8,479 nucleotides of DNA from CAYWEM01 sp964457225 (GTDB lineage: Bacteria > Acidobacteriota > Aminicenantia > UBA2199), in contig CAYWEM010000028.1 in assembly GCA_964457225.1 (NCBI GenBank), positions 1 through 8,479 on the forward strand. The letters are read 5' to 3'. A program made the position numbers and the translations under genes. Below the pieces are notes generated by a model. The model saw only the letters and a list, made by a program, of their open reading frames with translations. It was not told where the DNA came from and searched no databases. Shown in pieces: positions 1 through 6,765 of the stretch. Positions within the stretch are counted from its first letter, which is position 1; every line of letters begins with the position of its first letter.

Positions 1-79
1 GTAAGTTGAAGCTTAAATTATAACGGAAGATGTCAAGATGGCAAGCACCGTCCCCTTTGGGTCCTGAAACGTCGAAAGC

Positions 80-85
80 AGGAGG
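80..85 (+). promoter_or_regulatory. Shine-Dalgarno site of the SDR-family gene
   Basis: AGGAGG lies 5 nt before the ATG at 91 and fixes this start. Upstream (1-79) I see no full promoter. A TATAAC at 19-24 could be a -10 box, but its -35 would lie outside the window. Confidence 0.8.
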
Positions 86-90
86 AGAAC

Positions 91-816
91 ATGACCAGCC
101 TAGTGGTGGGGGCGAGCGGAGCGACCGGCAGATTGCTGGTTGCCCAGTTGCTTGACCGCGGACAGAACGTAAGGGCGATAGTTCGATCACCAGATGCACT
201 GCCGGCAGCCGCCAGGCAAAACGACCGCCTGACTGTTATCCAGGCGGGCATCCTGGATCTCAGCGATACTGAATTGGCCCAAGAGGTCAAGGGATGCACA
301 GCGGTGGCTTCTTGCCTGGGACATAATCTCAGTTTGAAAGGCATTTACGGACACCCGCGCAGGTTGGTAACCGAAGCCGTTGTAAAACTGTGCCGGGCCG
401 TCAAGGCAAACGAACCGGGCAAGACAACAAAGTTCGTATTGATGAATACCGCCGGGAACAGCAACCGCGATCTCCAGGAGCCGATTTCATTAAGCCAGAA
501 GTTCGTCATCGCCCTGATTCGCCGGCTGCTTCCTCCCCACGCCGACAACGAGCAGGCCGCGGACTTCCTGCGCGGAATAGGCCGGAATGACAGGATGATT
601 GAATGGGTGGCGGTTCGCCCTGACACCCTGACAGATGAGAGCGAGGTTACGGAATACGAAGTGCATCCCTCGCCCACCAGAAGCGCTGTCTTCAACGCCG
701 GCAAGACCAGCCGGATAAACACAGCTCACTTCATGGCCGAACTGATTACCGACAACGATACCTGGCACCGGTGGCAAGGGAAGATGCCAGTTGTTTACAA
801 CAAGGGTTATTCGTAA
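91..816 (+). CDS. NAD(P)-binding oxidoreductase, NmrA-like / atypical SDR
   Basis: This is a 241-residue cytosolic protein with one Rossmann-type domain. The N-terminus has a beta strand followed by the dinucleotide loop GASGATG (residues 7-13). A second strand, NVRAIVRSP, has arginines where NADP-preferring members bind the 2'-phosphate. A further strand, KFVLMNTAG, sits mid-protein and AVRPDTL near residue 175. I do not see a clear classical YxxxK catalytic pair, which fits the atypical (SDR_a5/NmrA-like) group, whose members may be reductases, epimerases or redox sensors. The substrate cannot be named. The length fits this group and nothing is truncated. The ATG has a strong Shine-Dalgarno. 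The gene is not evidently in an operon within the window and converges on the histidine kinase gene. I am confident of the fold and unsure of the function. Confidence 0.9.
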   Translation: MTSLVVGASGATGRLLVAQLLDRGQNVRAIVRSPDALPAAARQNDRLTVIQAGILDLSDTELAQEVKGCTAVASCLGHNLSLKGIYGHPRRLVTEAVVKLCRAVKANEPGKTTKFVLMNTAGNSNRDLQEPISLSQKFVIALIRRLLPPHADNEQAADFLRGIGRNDRMIEWVAVRPDTLTDESEVTEYEVHPSPTRSAVFNAGKTSRINTAHFMAELITDNDTWHRWQGKMPVVYNKGYS

Positions 817-818
817 CC

Positions 819-893
819 CGCGGAATGTTCGAGGAGTGCGCGAGCATTGCAGAGGCAGGAGCTGACCAGGAAGGCATCGAGGAACACTCCGCG
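819..893. repeat. Long imperfect inverted repeat between convergent genes
   Basis: CGCGGAATGTTC (819-830) pairs with GAACACTCCGCG (882-893), giving a 12-bp stem with one A-C mismatch and a 51-nt intervening loop. It fills most of the 111-bp gap between the convergent stop codons of the oxidoreductase and the kinase. There is no U-run on either strand, so it is not a textbook intrinsic terminator. It may be a folded 3' end that protects or ends transcripts, or chance. Rightward of it, GCCGGGG occurs twice (893-899 and 905-920 region) without obvious meaning. Confidence 0.35.
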
Positions 894-927
894 CCGGGGA
901 TACGGCCGGGGCCGGGAAAGCTTTGAA

Positions 928-3198
928 TCAATCCTGGTCCAGGACCTGGCGGACCGCGGCGCCGAGAGTTTTAATGGTAAAGGGTTTCTGCAGGAAGTTG
1001 ACGCCTTCGTCCAGGATATCGTGGTGGGCTATCACGTCCACGCTGTAACCGGACATGAACAGGCATTTCAGACCCGGTTCAGAGGCTTTCATTTTCTCGG
1101 CCAGGTCACGGCCGCTCATTCCCGGCATGACCACGTCGGTCAGCATTATATCTATTTCATGGATGCTGTTTTCCGCCAGGGCCAGGGCGGCCTTCGGGGA
1201 AGACGCGGTCAAAACACGGTAACCCAGGCTTTCCAGCATCCTGGCGCTGACCTCCAGGATAGAGGGTTCATCTTCCACGATCAGGATCGTTTCCGTGCCG
1301 CCGACGACCCGGCCGGCTGAAAGCCCCCTGACCTCCGGCTTTGGATTTTCATTGAACTGCGGCAGGTAAATCCTGACCGTGGTGCCCAGGCCCGGCCGGC
1401 TCTCAACCCAGATGAAGCCGTTGTTCTGCTTGACTATTCCGTAGACCGTGGCCAGTCCCAGGCCGGTGCCTCGGCCGATTTCCTTGGTGGTGAAAAAAGG
1501 CTCAAAAATATGACCGAGCAATTTCTCTTCCATGCCGCAACCGTTGTCGGTGACGCTCAATTCGATGTAATCACCAGGCACCGCTCCCGGATGCCCGGCG
1601 CAATATGCCGCATCAAGCTCGGTGTTCCTGGTGGCAATGACTATCCGGCCCACCCTGGAGACCGCGAAAACGGCATCCCTGGAATTGACGCACAGGTTGG
1701 CCAGAATCTGGTCGACCTGGCTCGGGTCCAGCTTGACCGTGCCGAGCCCGGATCCCGGACGCCAGTCAAGCTCGATGTTTTCTCCAAGCAATCGGCGCAA
1801 CATGTTGAGCATCCCGGAAACAGTATCGTTGAGGTCAAGCAATCTCGGCGCGATAGGCTGGCGGCGGGCGAACGCCAGCAATTGCCTGGTCAGGTCGGTT
1901 GATCGCTCGGCGGCTTTCAATATCTCCTGTAGATGCCGTCTTTCGGGATCGGATTCTTCTTTCCGGACCACCAGCAGGTCGACATGACCGATGATCACCC
2001 CCAGCATGTTGTGAAAATCATGGGCCACCCCGCCGGCCAGGCGCCCGATTGAATCCATTTTCTGAATCTGGGCCAATTGGGCCTGCAGTATGCCCGCTTC
2101 CTTTTCAGCCTGCCTGCGCCCGGAAACATCCTGGGCGATGGCCTGGAAAAACACCCGCTCCGAATCATCCCGGATCTTTTTAATCGAACTCCTCACCCAA
2201 AGCTCGGCATCAGCCGAACCGCGGATGCGGTGTTCAATGAAAACGCTCTCCCCGACTCGCAAGCCGCTCAGCTCAGCGCCGATACCGGAAAGGTCGTCTT
2301 CGGCGATAAAGAACGACAGGTTTTGCCCCGGGTATTCATCGTGAGCAATGCCGCTGATGTTTTTCACCGCCGGGCTCATGTATTCAATGATCAATTCAGG
2401 AGTGAAAGAAAAAAGCACGTCGTTGATTTCTTCGACCAGGCGCCGGTACTTCTGCTCATTGTCGGCAAGTTCACCGGTCCGGACCAGGATTTCCTCTTCC
2501 AGGCCGCGGTTGACTTCCTCCAGTTCCGCCTTCTTCTGGTCAAGCTGGGCGGAAAGGAAAAAATTGCGCCGATTGGACGTTTCAGCGTAGTAAGCGGCGA
2601 ACATGTTGACCAGGTTGGCGGCCAGGTAAAAAAAGTTGTAGCCGATCCACAACTCCCTCGGTATTGAAGTAAAGCAGGCTGCCGCGATGTTGAAAATCAA
2701 CAGCAGCAGCAGACCGGCCAGGGAAGCCGGGAAGAATCTCAGCCTGATGAAAAAGTAGCCGGCCGAAAAAACCAGCATCAGCCCGGCGTAATAGGTTACA
2801 TTGTCCGGCACCCAAGCTATCATCACGATAATTCCCGTTCCCCCGGTTAAGACCGCCCAGAACAACAGGGTTTGCCAGATGCGAACGAAGGCTTTCAGGA
2901 AAGAAGTCAGCCAGATCAGGAGCAGGAAGGGTATCACTATGCCGAAACGAATCAGAAAGAAAAGCCCCTGCTGTTCCCTGACCAGCAACCCGTCAAGTAC
3001 GGCGAACAGTCCGTAAAGCAGGGTAACCAGGAGAAAAGCGACCCGAAAAACCGGCAGGGACTGCTTGAAATAGTATTCACGGTATTCTTTTTCCCGGTCG
3101 CCGGGAAAGGAAAGGGTCAGGGGATGCAGCTGCATTTCAGGGCCGGGGGAATCTCGACCGCTGTTCTTCCGGCCGCCGGGAAAAGGATTTTTCAGCAT
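928..3198 (-). CDS. Membrane-bound PAS hybrid histidine kinase with C-terminal receiver
   Basis: This is a 756-residue inner-membrane sensor kinase. Residues about 50-205 hold some six hydrophobic segments (near 51-72, 78-100, 108-130, 135-152, 157-178, 184-204). A charged, probably coiled-coil linker follows (208-250), then a PAS domain (about 245-365). The HisKA segment contains GGVAHDFHNML with phospho-acceptor H393. The HATPase domain has its N-box at 497-509 (N501, N505), DNGCGM at 551-556 and GRGTGLGL at 575-582. The receiver (about 636-756) has acidic E642/D643, phospho-acceptor D688 in LTDVVMPGMSG, S716 and K738, so phosphotransfer residues are intact. No separate response regulator or output gene adjoins it, so the partner and stimulus are unknown. 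No Shine-Dalgarno precedes M1. M1 coincides with the predicted +1 of a promoter, suggesting leaderless translation. M22 is the alternative start, also without a Shine-Dalgarno. The first about 22 residues are Gly/Pro-rich and look non-conserved. Confidence 0.93.
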   Translation of the reverse strand: MLKNPFPGGRKNSGRDSPGPEMQLHPLTLSFPGDREKEYREYYFKQSLPVFRVAFLLVTLLYGLFAVLDGLLVREQQGLFFLIRFGIVIPFLLLIWLTSFLKAFVRIWQTLLFWAVLTGGTGIIVMIAWVPDNVTYYAGLMLVFSAGYFFIRLRFFPASLAGLLLLLIFNIAAACFTSIPRELWIGYNFFYLAANLVNMFAAYYAETSNRRNFFLSAQLDQKKAELEEVNRGLEEEILVRTGELADNEQKYRRLVEEINDVLFSFTPELIIEYMSPAVKNISGIAHDEYPGQNLSFFIAEDDLSGIGAELSGLRVGESVFIEHRIRGSADAELWVRSSIKKIRDDSERVFFQAIAQDVSGRRQAEKEAGILQAQLAQIQKMDSIGRLAGGVAHDFHNMLGVIIGHVDLLVVRKEESDPERRHLQEILKAAERSTDLTRQLLAFARRQPIAPRLLDLNDTVSGMLNMLRRLLGENIELDWRPGSGLGTVKLDPSQVDQILANLCVNSRDAVFAVSRVGRIVIATRNTELDAAYCAGHPGAVPGDYIELSVTDNGCGMEEKLLGHIFEPFFTTKEIGRGTGLGLATVYGIVKQNNGFIWVESRPGLGTTVRIYLPQFNENPKPEVRGLSAGRVVGGTETILIVEDEPSILEVSARMLESLGYRVLTASSPKAALALAENSIHEIDIMLTDVVMPGMSGRDLAEKMKASEPGLKCLFMSGYSVDVIAHHDILDEGVNFLQKPFTIKTLGAAVRQVLDQD

Positions 3199-3204
3199 CA
3201 GTAT

Positions 3205-3233
3205 ATTTAAAGACAGATCAAGCTGATTGTCAA
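3205..3233 (-). promoter_or_regulatory. Predicted promoter of the histidine kinase gene
   Basis: On the minus strand TTGACA (3233-3228) is followed by a 17-nt spacer and TTAAAT (3210-3205). Counting from the -10 box, +1 falls at 3198, the A of the kinase ATG. The -35 is a full consensus match. The -10 is weaker (4 of 6). Confidence 0.55.
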
Positions 3234-3235
3234 TC

Positions 3236-3264
3236 TTGATTTTTGGTGCCGAAAAGTGTAGAAT
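3236..3264 (+). promoter_or_regulatory. Predicted sigma70-type promoter of rpmB
   Basis: TTGATT (3236-3241), 17-nt spacer, TAGAAT (3259-3264), predicting +1 near 3271 and a leader of about 25 nt. The leader carries GGAGG (3283-3287) 8 nt before the rpmB ATG. It is back to back with the kinase promoter, with only 2 bp between the two -35 boxes. Confidence 0.7.
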
Positions 3265-3295
3265 GACCTCTAACGATCAAGCGGAGGAACCAGAA

Positions 3296-3487
3296 ATGGC
3301 GAAAACATGCGATATCTGCGGCAAGAAGCCCATATACGGCCACAACGTCAGCCATTCCCATAAATTGACCAATCGCCGCTGGGAACCGAACCTGCAAAAG
3401 ATTCGGGTTCACCAGGACGGAGAAAACAAACGGCTCAGGGTCTGCACCGAGTGCATCCGCAGCGGAAAAATTCAGAAAGCCGTCTGA
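3296..3487 (+). CDS. rpmB: 50S ribosomal protein L28
   Basis: This is a 63-residue component of the large ribosomal subunit, of normal length. The sequence shows the family hallmarks: CDICGKKP at the N-terminus, GHNVSHSH (15-22), TNRRWEPNLQ (25-34) and RVCTECIRSGKIQK at the end. Cysteines C5, C8, C50 and C53 form two CxxC pairs, making this the zinc-binding (C+) form rather than the cysteine-free paralogue expressed under zinc limitation in some bacteria. The start at 3296 is chosen over an in-frame ATG at 3227 because GGAGG sits 8 nt upstream, the predicted transcript begins near 3271, and the family begins MAK/MSK directly before the first CxxC. The gene has its own promoter and may be cotranscribed with truA 71 nt downstream. 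Confidence 0.97.
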   Translation: MAKTCDICGKKPIYGHNVSHSHKLTNRRWEPNLQKIRVHQDGENKRLRVCTECIRSGKIQKAV

Positions 3488-3558
3488 AACACTCTCCGAC
3501 GGCCCGTAATACTTTTTCCAGGCTTCCCTTCTCACGCAGAGCGGACAATTAGAGCGGC

Positions 3559-4326
3559 GTGACCTGCAATTACAAAATAATCCTTCATTTCGACGGCACC
3601 GATTACTGCGGCTGGCAGGAACAGGATCCCCGCTTCCCGACCATCCAGGGCGAAATCAGCAAGGCGGTGCGGATCATCGCCAAAAAAAGAACCGTGGTCA
3701 CCGGAAGTTCCCGGACCGATGCCGGAGTTCACTCCCTGGGCCTGACCGCCAATTTTCACCTGCCTTTCGCCATTGAGGACGCTTCCCTGCAGAAAGCATT
3801 AAACGCCCTCCTGCCGACCGATATCAGGGTTTTTTCCTGCCGTTCCATGGACAGGTCGTTCAACGCCCGTTTTCACGCTGTCAGTAAAACTTATATCTAC
3901 CGGCTTTTTTACGGCCAGGTGCAATCCCCTTTCAGCTGCCGCTTCGCGGCCCATCATCCCCAGCCGCTCAATCTCAGCGCCATGCGAGCCGCCCTGCCAT
4001 ACCTGCTCGGCAGCCATGATTTTTCTTCCTTTACTTCGGACGAGCCGGAAAAAAACCGCAACCGGGAAATCGACCGGCTGACCATGAAAGTCAGCCGCCG
4101 GGAAATAGTCTTCACCGTGAAGGGACGCAGTTTCCTGCGCTACATGGTGCGCAACCTGGTCGGCACCATCATTGACGTCGGCCGGGGCAAGTTCAAACCC
4201 GGAGATATCCCGGACATTTTCGCCGCCCGGGACCGGCGCCGGGCCGGGCAAACCGCCCCGGCCAGGGGCCTGACCCTGCTCCTGGTGGAATACCCGGACA
4301 GCGAGACAAGCCTGGGCGAAAGCTGA
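3559..4326 (+). CDS. truA: tRNA pseudouridine(38-40) synthase TruA
   Basis: This cytosolic enzyme isomerises uridines 38-40 in the anticodon arm of tRNAs to pseudouridine. The 255 residues match the family's usual size. Visible motifs are FDGTDYCGWQ (11-20), SRTDAGVH (51-58) with catalytic D54 and neighbouring R52, SKTYIYRLF (109-117) with conserved Y112, and FLRYMVRNLVG (192-202) in the C-terminal half. The start is GTG. An in-frame TAG at 3550-3552 leaves no earlier start, and YKIILHFDG is the usual first strand of the family. The Shine-Dalgarno is weak (AGAG at 3551-3554), so expression may rely on readthrough from rpmB. The gene converges on pxpC with only 7 bp between the two stop codons. 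Confidence 0.97.
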   Translation: MTCNYKIILHFDGTDYCGWQEQDPRFPTIQGEISKAVRIIAKKRTVVTGSSRTDAGVHSLGLTANFHLPFAIEDASLQKALNALLPTDIRVFSCRSMDRSFNARFHAVSKTYIYRLFYGQVQSPFSCRFAAHHPQPLNLSAMRAALPYLLGSHDFSSFTSDEPEKNRNREIDRLTMKVSRREIVFTVKGRSFLRYMVRNLVGTIIDVGRGKFKPGDIPDIFAARDRRRAGQTAPARGLTLLLVEYPDSETSLGES

Positions 4327-4333
4327 TCACCAG

Positions 4334-5278
4334 CTAGTAAGACACCCAGTTGAAAAACCTTTTCATTCGGCGTCGATAGGCCTTGACTGCTTTTTCCGCT
4401 TCCTCAGGCCGGATTTCACTGAAACGTAAAAAATCACCCGGTTTCAACTGGGCCAGCCGGGGCAGGTCGATCGACAGCACGAAGGCCAGCCTGGCATAGC
4501 CCCCGGTGGTCTGGCCGTCGGCCATGGTGATGATCAGACGGCCGGATCCGGTGACCTGTACTGTGCCCGGGGGAATTCCGGCTGAAATTATATCCGCACC
4601 CCGCGGCAGGACCAGGCCGGGGCCCTGCAGGCGCAGACCGATCCGGTCACTTTCGGACTGCAGTTGGAAAGGGTAAGTGAGAAAATCCCGGATGGCCCCC
4701 GGGTCGCATAAAGGAGCTTCCGGACCGGCGATCACCCTGATCAAGGGCGTATCAGCCGGCAGGCGGAGCAAATCGGCCGGAATTTCACGGCGGATCGAAG
4801 CCCGCCCGGCCCGGCCGACAGGCAGGACGTCACCCGTCCGCAGGGGCAAACCGGCCAGGCCGCCGATCCCGGCCAGCAGGTTGGTCGAACATGAGCCCAT
4901 GACAGGCTCGCAGTCAATGCCTCCGCCCAAGGCCAGGTAAGCGCGCAGGCCGCGCCGCAGGCCGGTGAAAGACAGGCGGTCCCCGGCCCGATAATCCTGG
5001 GTGCGGTTCATGGGTATCGCCCGGTCATTGAGCCTGGCTCCCAGGTCGGCGCCGCAGAGCGCCAGCCGGCCCGGATGATCGAATACCAGTACCGGTCCTG
5101 TGAAGGTGATTTCCAGGCCGGCGCTGTCGGCCGGGTTGCCGGCCAGCCAGTTGGCCAGGCCATGCGCTTCCCGGTCCATGGCCCCGGATGCGGTCAGGCC
5201 GAAACAGCGAAAGCCCCGGCGGCCGATATCCTGCACGGTGGTCAGGAAACCCGGTTCTTCCACCAGGACGGATTTCAA
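4334..5278 (-). CDS. pxpC: 5-oxoprolinase subunit C (KipA/AHS2 family)
   Basis: This is a 314-residue subunit of the PxpABC complex, which hydrolyses 5-oxoproline to glutamate using ATP; the E. coli protein is about the same length. Motifs in order are LTTVQDIGRRG (12-22), SGAMD (31-35), AYLALGGGID (113-122), GSCSTNL (128-134), GDVLPVG (149-155), IPPGTVQV (235-242), DGQTTGGY (254-261) and LAQLKPGDF (275-283). The C-terminus is basic. The start is TTG, overlapping the pxpB stop as TTGA, and is supported by AGGAGG 4 nt upstream inside the end of pxpB, which points to translational coupling and equal subunit amounts. It is the last gene of the operon. In Bacillus the homologue KipA was described as an antagonist of the kinase inhibitor KipI, but the complete pxpABC set here favours oxoprolinase. 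Confidence 0.94.
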   Translation of the reverse strand: MKSVLVEEPGFLTTVQDIGRRGFRCFGLTASGAMDREAHGLANWLAGNPADSAGLEITFTGPVLVFDHPGRLALCGADLGARLNDRAIPMNRTQDYRAGDRLSFTGLRRGLRAYLALGGGIDCEPVMGSCSTNLLAGIGGLAGLPLRTGDVLPVGRAGRASIRREIPADLLRLPADTPLIRVIAGPEAPLCDPGAIRDFLTYPFQLQSESDRIGLRLQGPGLVLPRGADIISAGIPPGTVQVTGSGRLIITMADGQTTGGYARLAFVLSIDLPRLAQLKPGDFLRFSEIRPEEAEKAVKAYRRRMKRFFNWVSY

Positions 5279-6003
5279 CCTTCCTCCTTTTCATCCGGCC
5301 TGGGCCGGTCTCCGGCCGCCCGCAGGCCGGCCCGGACGGCAAGGTATTCGGCCTCGGAAACCGCCCGGAACCGCACCCGGTCACCTGGAGCCAGCAGAAA
5401 CGGTTTTTCACGGCCTGGAGAGAAAAGAGCCAGCGGCGTCTGGCCGATTATCCGCCAGCCTCCGGGGGAGGCCAGGGAATAAATCCCGGTCTGGCTCCCG
5501 GCAATGCCCACCGATCCGGCCTCCACCCGCAGGCGCGGCTCGGCCCGGCGCGGACAGTGCAGTCTTGAATCAAGCCCGCCCAGGTAACAAAACCCCGGAG
5601 CGAAGCCCAGCATGAAAACCCGGTATTCAACGGAACTGTGCAGGCGCACCGTTTCATCCGGGGAAATCCCGGCTTGCCCGGCCAGCTGGTCCAGGTCAGG
5701 TCCCCTTGATCCGCCGTAGCAGACCGGGACATCCAGGCGGCGTCCTTCCGGGGACGGCGCCTGGGAGAGTCGGCCCAGGCGCCTTTCCAGCAGGCGGCAA
5801 AGCCTGCGGTAAGACACCCTGGCCGAATCATAAGCCAGCAGCAGTTCACAATAGGAAGGAACGCATTCCACAACCCCGGGGAGAGGTTTTTCCGCCAGCC
5901 CGGCCGCCAGGACCAGCACCAGGTCATTGGTCTGCTCGGAAATCTCACGCCCCAGCCTGACCAGCAGGTGGCTGTCTCCGGCTGGAAAGAATTCGGCCTT
6001 CAT
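5275..6003 (-). CDS. pxpB: 5-oxoprolinase subunit B (KipI/AHS1 family)
   Basis: This is a 242-residue PxpB-type protein that partners PxpC and PxpA in ATP-dependent cleavage of 5-oxoproline. The family core is nearly intact: GFAPGFCYLGGLD (133-145), PRR (151-153), GSVGIAGSQTGIY (163-175), SPGGWRIIGQTP (179-190) and PGDRVRF (206-212). It is somewhat longer than E. coli PxpB, with a charged hydrophilic tail after about residue 228 (GDRPRPDEKEEG). That tail's codons encode the Shine-Dalgarno of pxpC. The ATG follows the pxpA stop by only 3 nt and has no recognisable Shine-Dalgarno, so reinitiation by ribosomes finishing pxpA is likely. The stop overlaps the pxpC TTG by 4 nt. Confidence 0.94.
   Translation of the reverse strand: MKAEFFPAGDSHLLVRLGREISEQTNDLVLVLAAGLAEKPLPGVVECVPSYCELLLAYDSARVSYRRLCRLLERRLGRLSQAPSPEGRRLDVPVCYGGSRGPDLDQLAGQAGISPDETVRLHSSVEYRVFMLGFAPGFCYLGGLDSRLHCPRRAEPRLRVEAGSVGIAGSQTGIYSLASPGGWRIIGQTPLALFSPGREKPFLLAPGDRVRFRAVSEAEYLAVRAGLRAAGDRPRPDEKEEG
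5282..5290 (-). promoter_or_regulatory. Shine-Dalgarno deciding the TTG start of pxpC
   Basis: On the minus strand AAGGAGG precedes the TTG at 5278 by 4 nt and lies inside the final codons of pxpB. This supports the unusual TTG start, and with the TTGA overlap it indicates translational coupling. Confidence 0.75.
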
Positions 6004-6006
6004 GTT

Positions 6007-6759
6007 TCAGCCGGAAAAAGGGGCGATCCGGACTCCCTTTTCCAGCAGGGCGGCGCGTATGGCCCGGGCCTGGGCCAGGGCGGCCGGGTTGTCTCCGTGC
6101 AGGCAGACAGTCCGGGCTGAAATCTCGATAGCGGCGCCGGAATCGGTGGTCACCCGGCCGGACTGCACGAAATCGAGCACCTGCCTGACGCTTACTTCGA
6201 CTGAATCCAGTACTGCTCCAGGTTCAGACCTGGGCAACAGCGAACCGTCATCACGATAAACGCGATCGGCGAAGAATTCGGGGCAGAAAAGCAGGCCTCT
6301 TTCAAGCGCCGCTTTTTCCAGTCGGGAACCCGGCGGCCCGAAAAGCACCAGTTCTGAACCGAGTTCAGCCAGGGTCTCAGTCACCCAGGCGGCCAGCCGG
6401 GCATCGGCCGAGGCATCGTTGTAAAAGGCGCCGTGCAGTTTGACGTGCTGCAGGGCGGCTCCGGCAGCCCGGGTAATCGCCTGCAGGGCTCCGACCTGGT
6501 ACAGGAGCAAGGCCCTGACTTCGTCCCGGTCCAATTTCATGGAACGGCGGCCGAACCCCTGCAGGTCAGGATAACCCGGGTGGGCCCCAATTTTCACTCC
6601 CCGTTCCAGGGCTCCTTGCACCGTGCGGGCCATGATTCGAAAATCACCGGCATGTAAACCGCAGGCCAGGCTGGCCGATGTGACCAGTTCCAGCAGTTCC
6701 AGGTCTCCGGGCGCTCCCTCGGCCAGATCGGCATTCAAATCGATACAGCGCAACATCAT
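6007..6759 (-). CDS. pxpA: 5-oxoprolinase subunit A (LamB/YcsF family)
   Basis: This is a 250-residue member of the LamB/YcsF family (E. coli PxpA is close to this length), acting with PxpB and PxpC in 5-oxoproline hydrolysis. Motifs are DLNADLAEG (7-15), SLACGLHAGD (30-39), IGAHPGYPDLQGFGRR (57-72), HVKLHGAFYN (105-114), FADRVYRDDGSLLPRS (163-178) and VCLHGDNP (218-225). Two usually conserved spots differ from the common form: NADLGE reads NADLAE and VKPHG reads VKLHG. The minus-strand AAGGGG overlapping the transporter stop serves either ATG at 6759 or the second ATG at 6756, the latter with better spacing. It sits 6 nt after the transporter gene and 3 nt before pxpB, so it belongs to the same transcript. 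Confidence 0.95.
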   Translation of the reverse strand: MMLRCIDLNADLAEGAPGDLELLELVTSASLACGLHAGDFRIMARTVQGALERGVKIGAHPGYPDLQGFGRRSMKLDRDEVRALLLYQVGALQAITRAAGAALQHVKLHGAFYNDASADARLAAWVTETLAELGSELVLFGPPGSRLEKAALERGLLFCPEFFADRVYRDDGSLLPRSEPGAVLDSVEVSVRQVLDFVQSGRVTTDSGAAIEISARTVCLHGDNPAALAQARAIRAALLEKGVRIAPFSG

Positions 6760-6765
6760 ATCCCC

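Noticed and set aside
893..920. GCCGGGG direct repeats as a tandem element
   Set aside because: Only two short GC-rich copies, common in this composition.
1510..2667. Plus-strand reading frames inside the kinase gene
   Set aside because: They are antisense shadows of a well-supported multi-domain protein, caused by GC-rich codon bias, with no family motifs of their own.
3227..3295. Earlier in-frame ATG for rpmB at 3227
   Set aside because: It precedes the predicted promoter and lacks a Shine-Dalgarno. L28 proteins begin directly before the first CxxC.
3488..3558. Possible intrinsic terminator between rpmB and truA (ACGGCCCGT followed by a T-run)
   Set aside because: The stem would be only 3-4 bp with too small a loop, so it should not terminate.
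928..6003. KipI/KipA homologues as regulators of the nearby histidine kinase
   Set aside because: The Bacillus KipI-KinA link is specific to sporulation. Here the full pxpABC set is present and the kinase is in a different transcription unit, so the metabolic role is the simpler reading.
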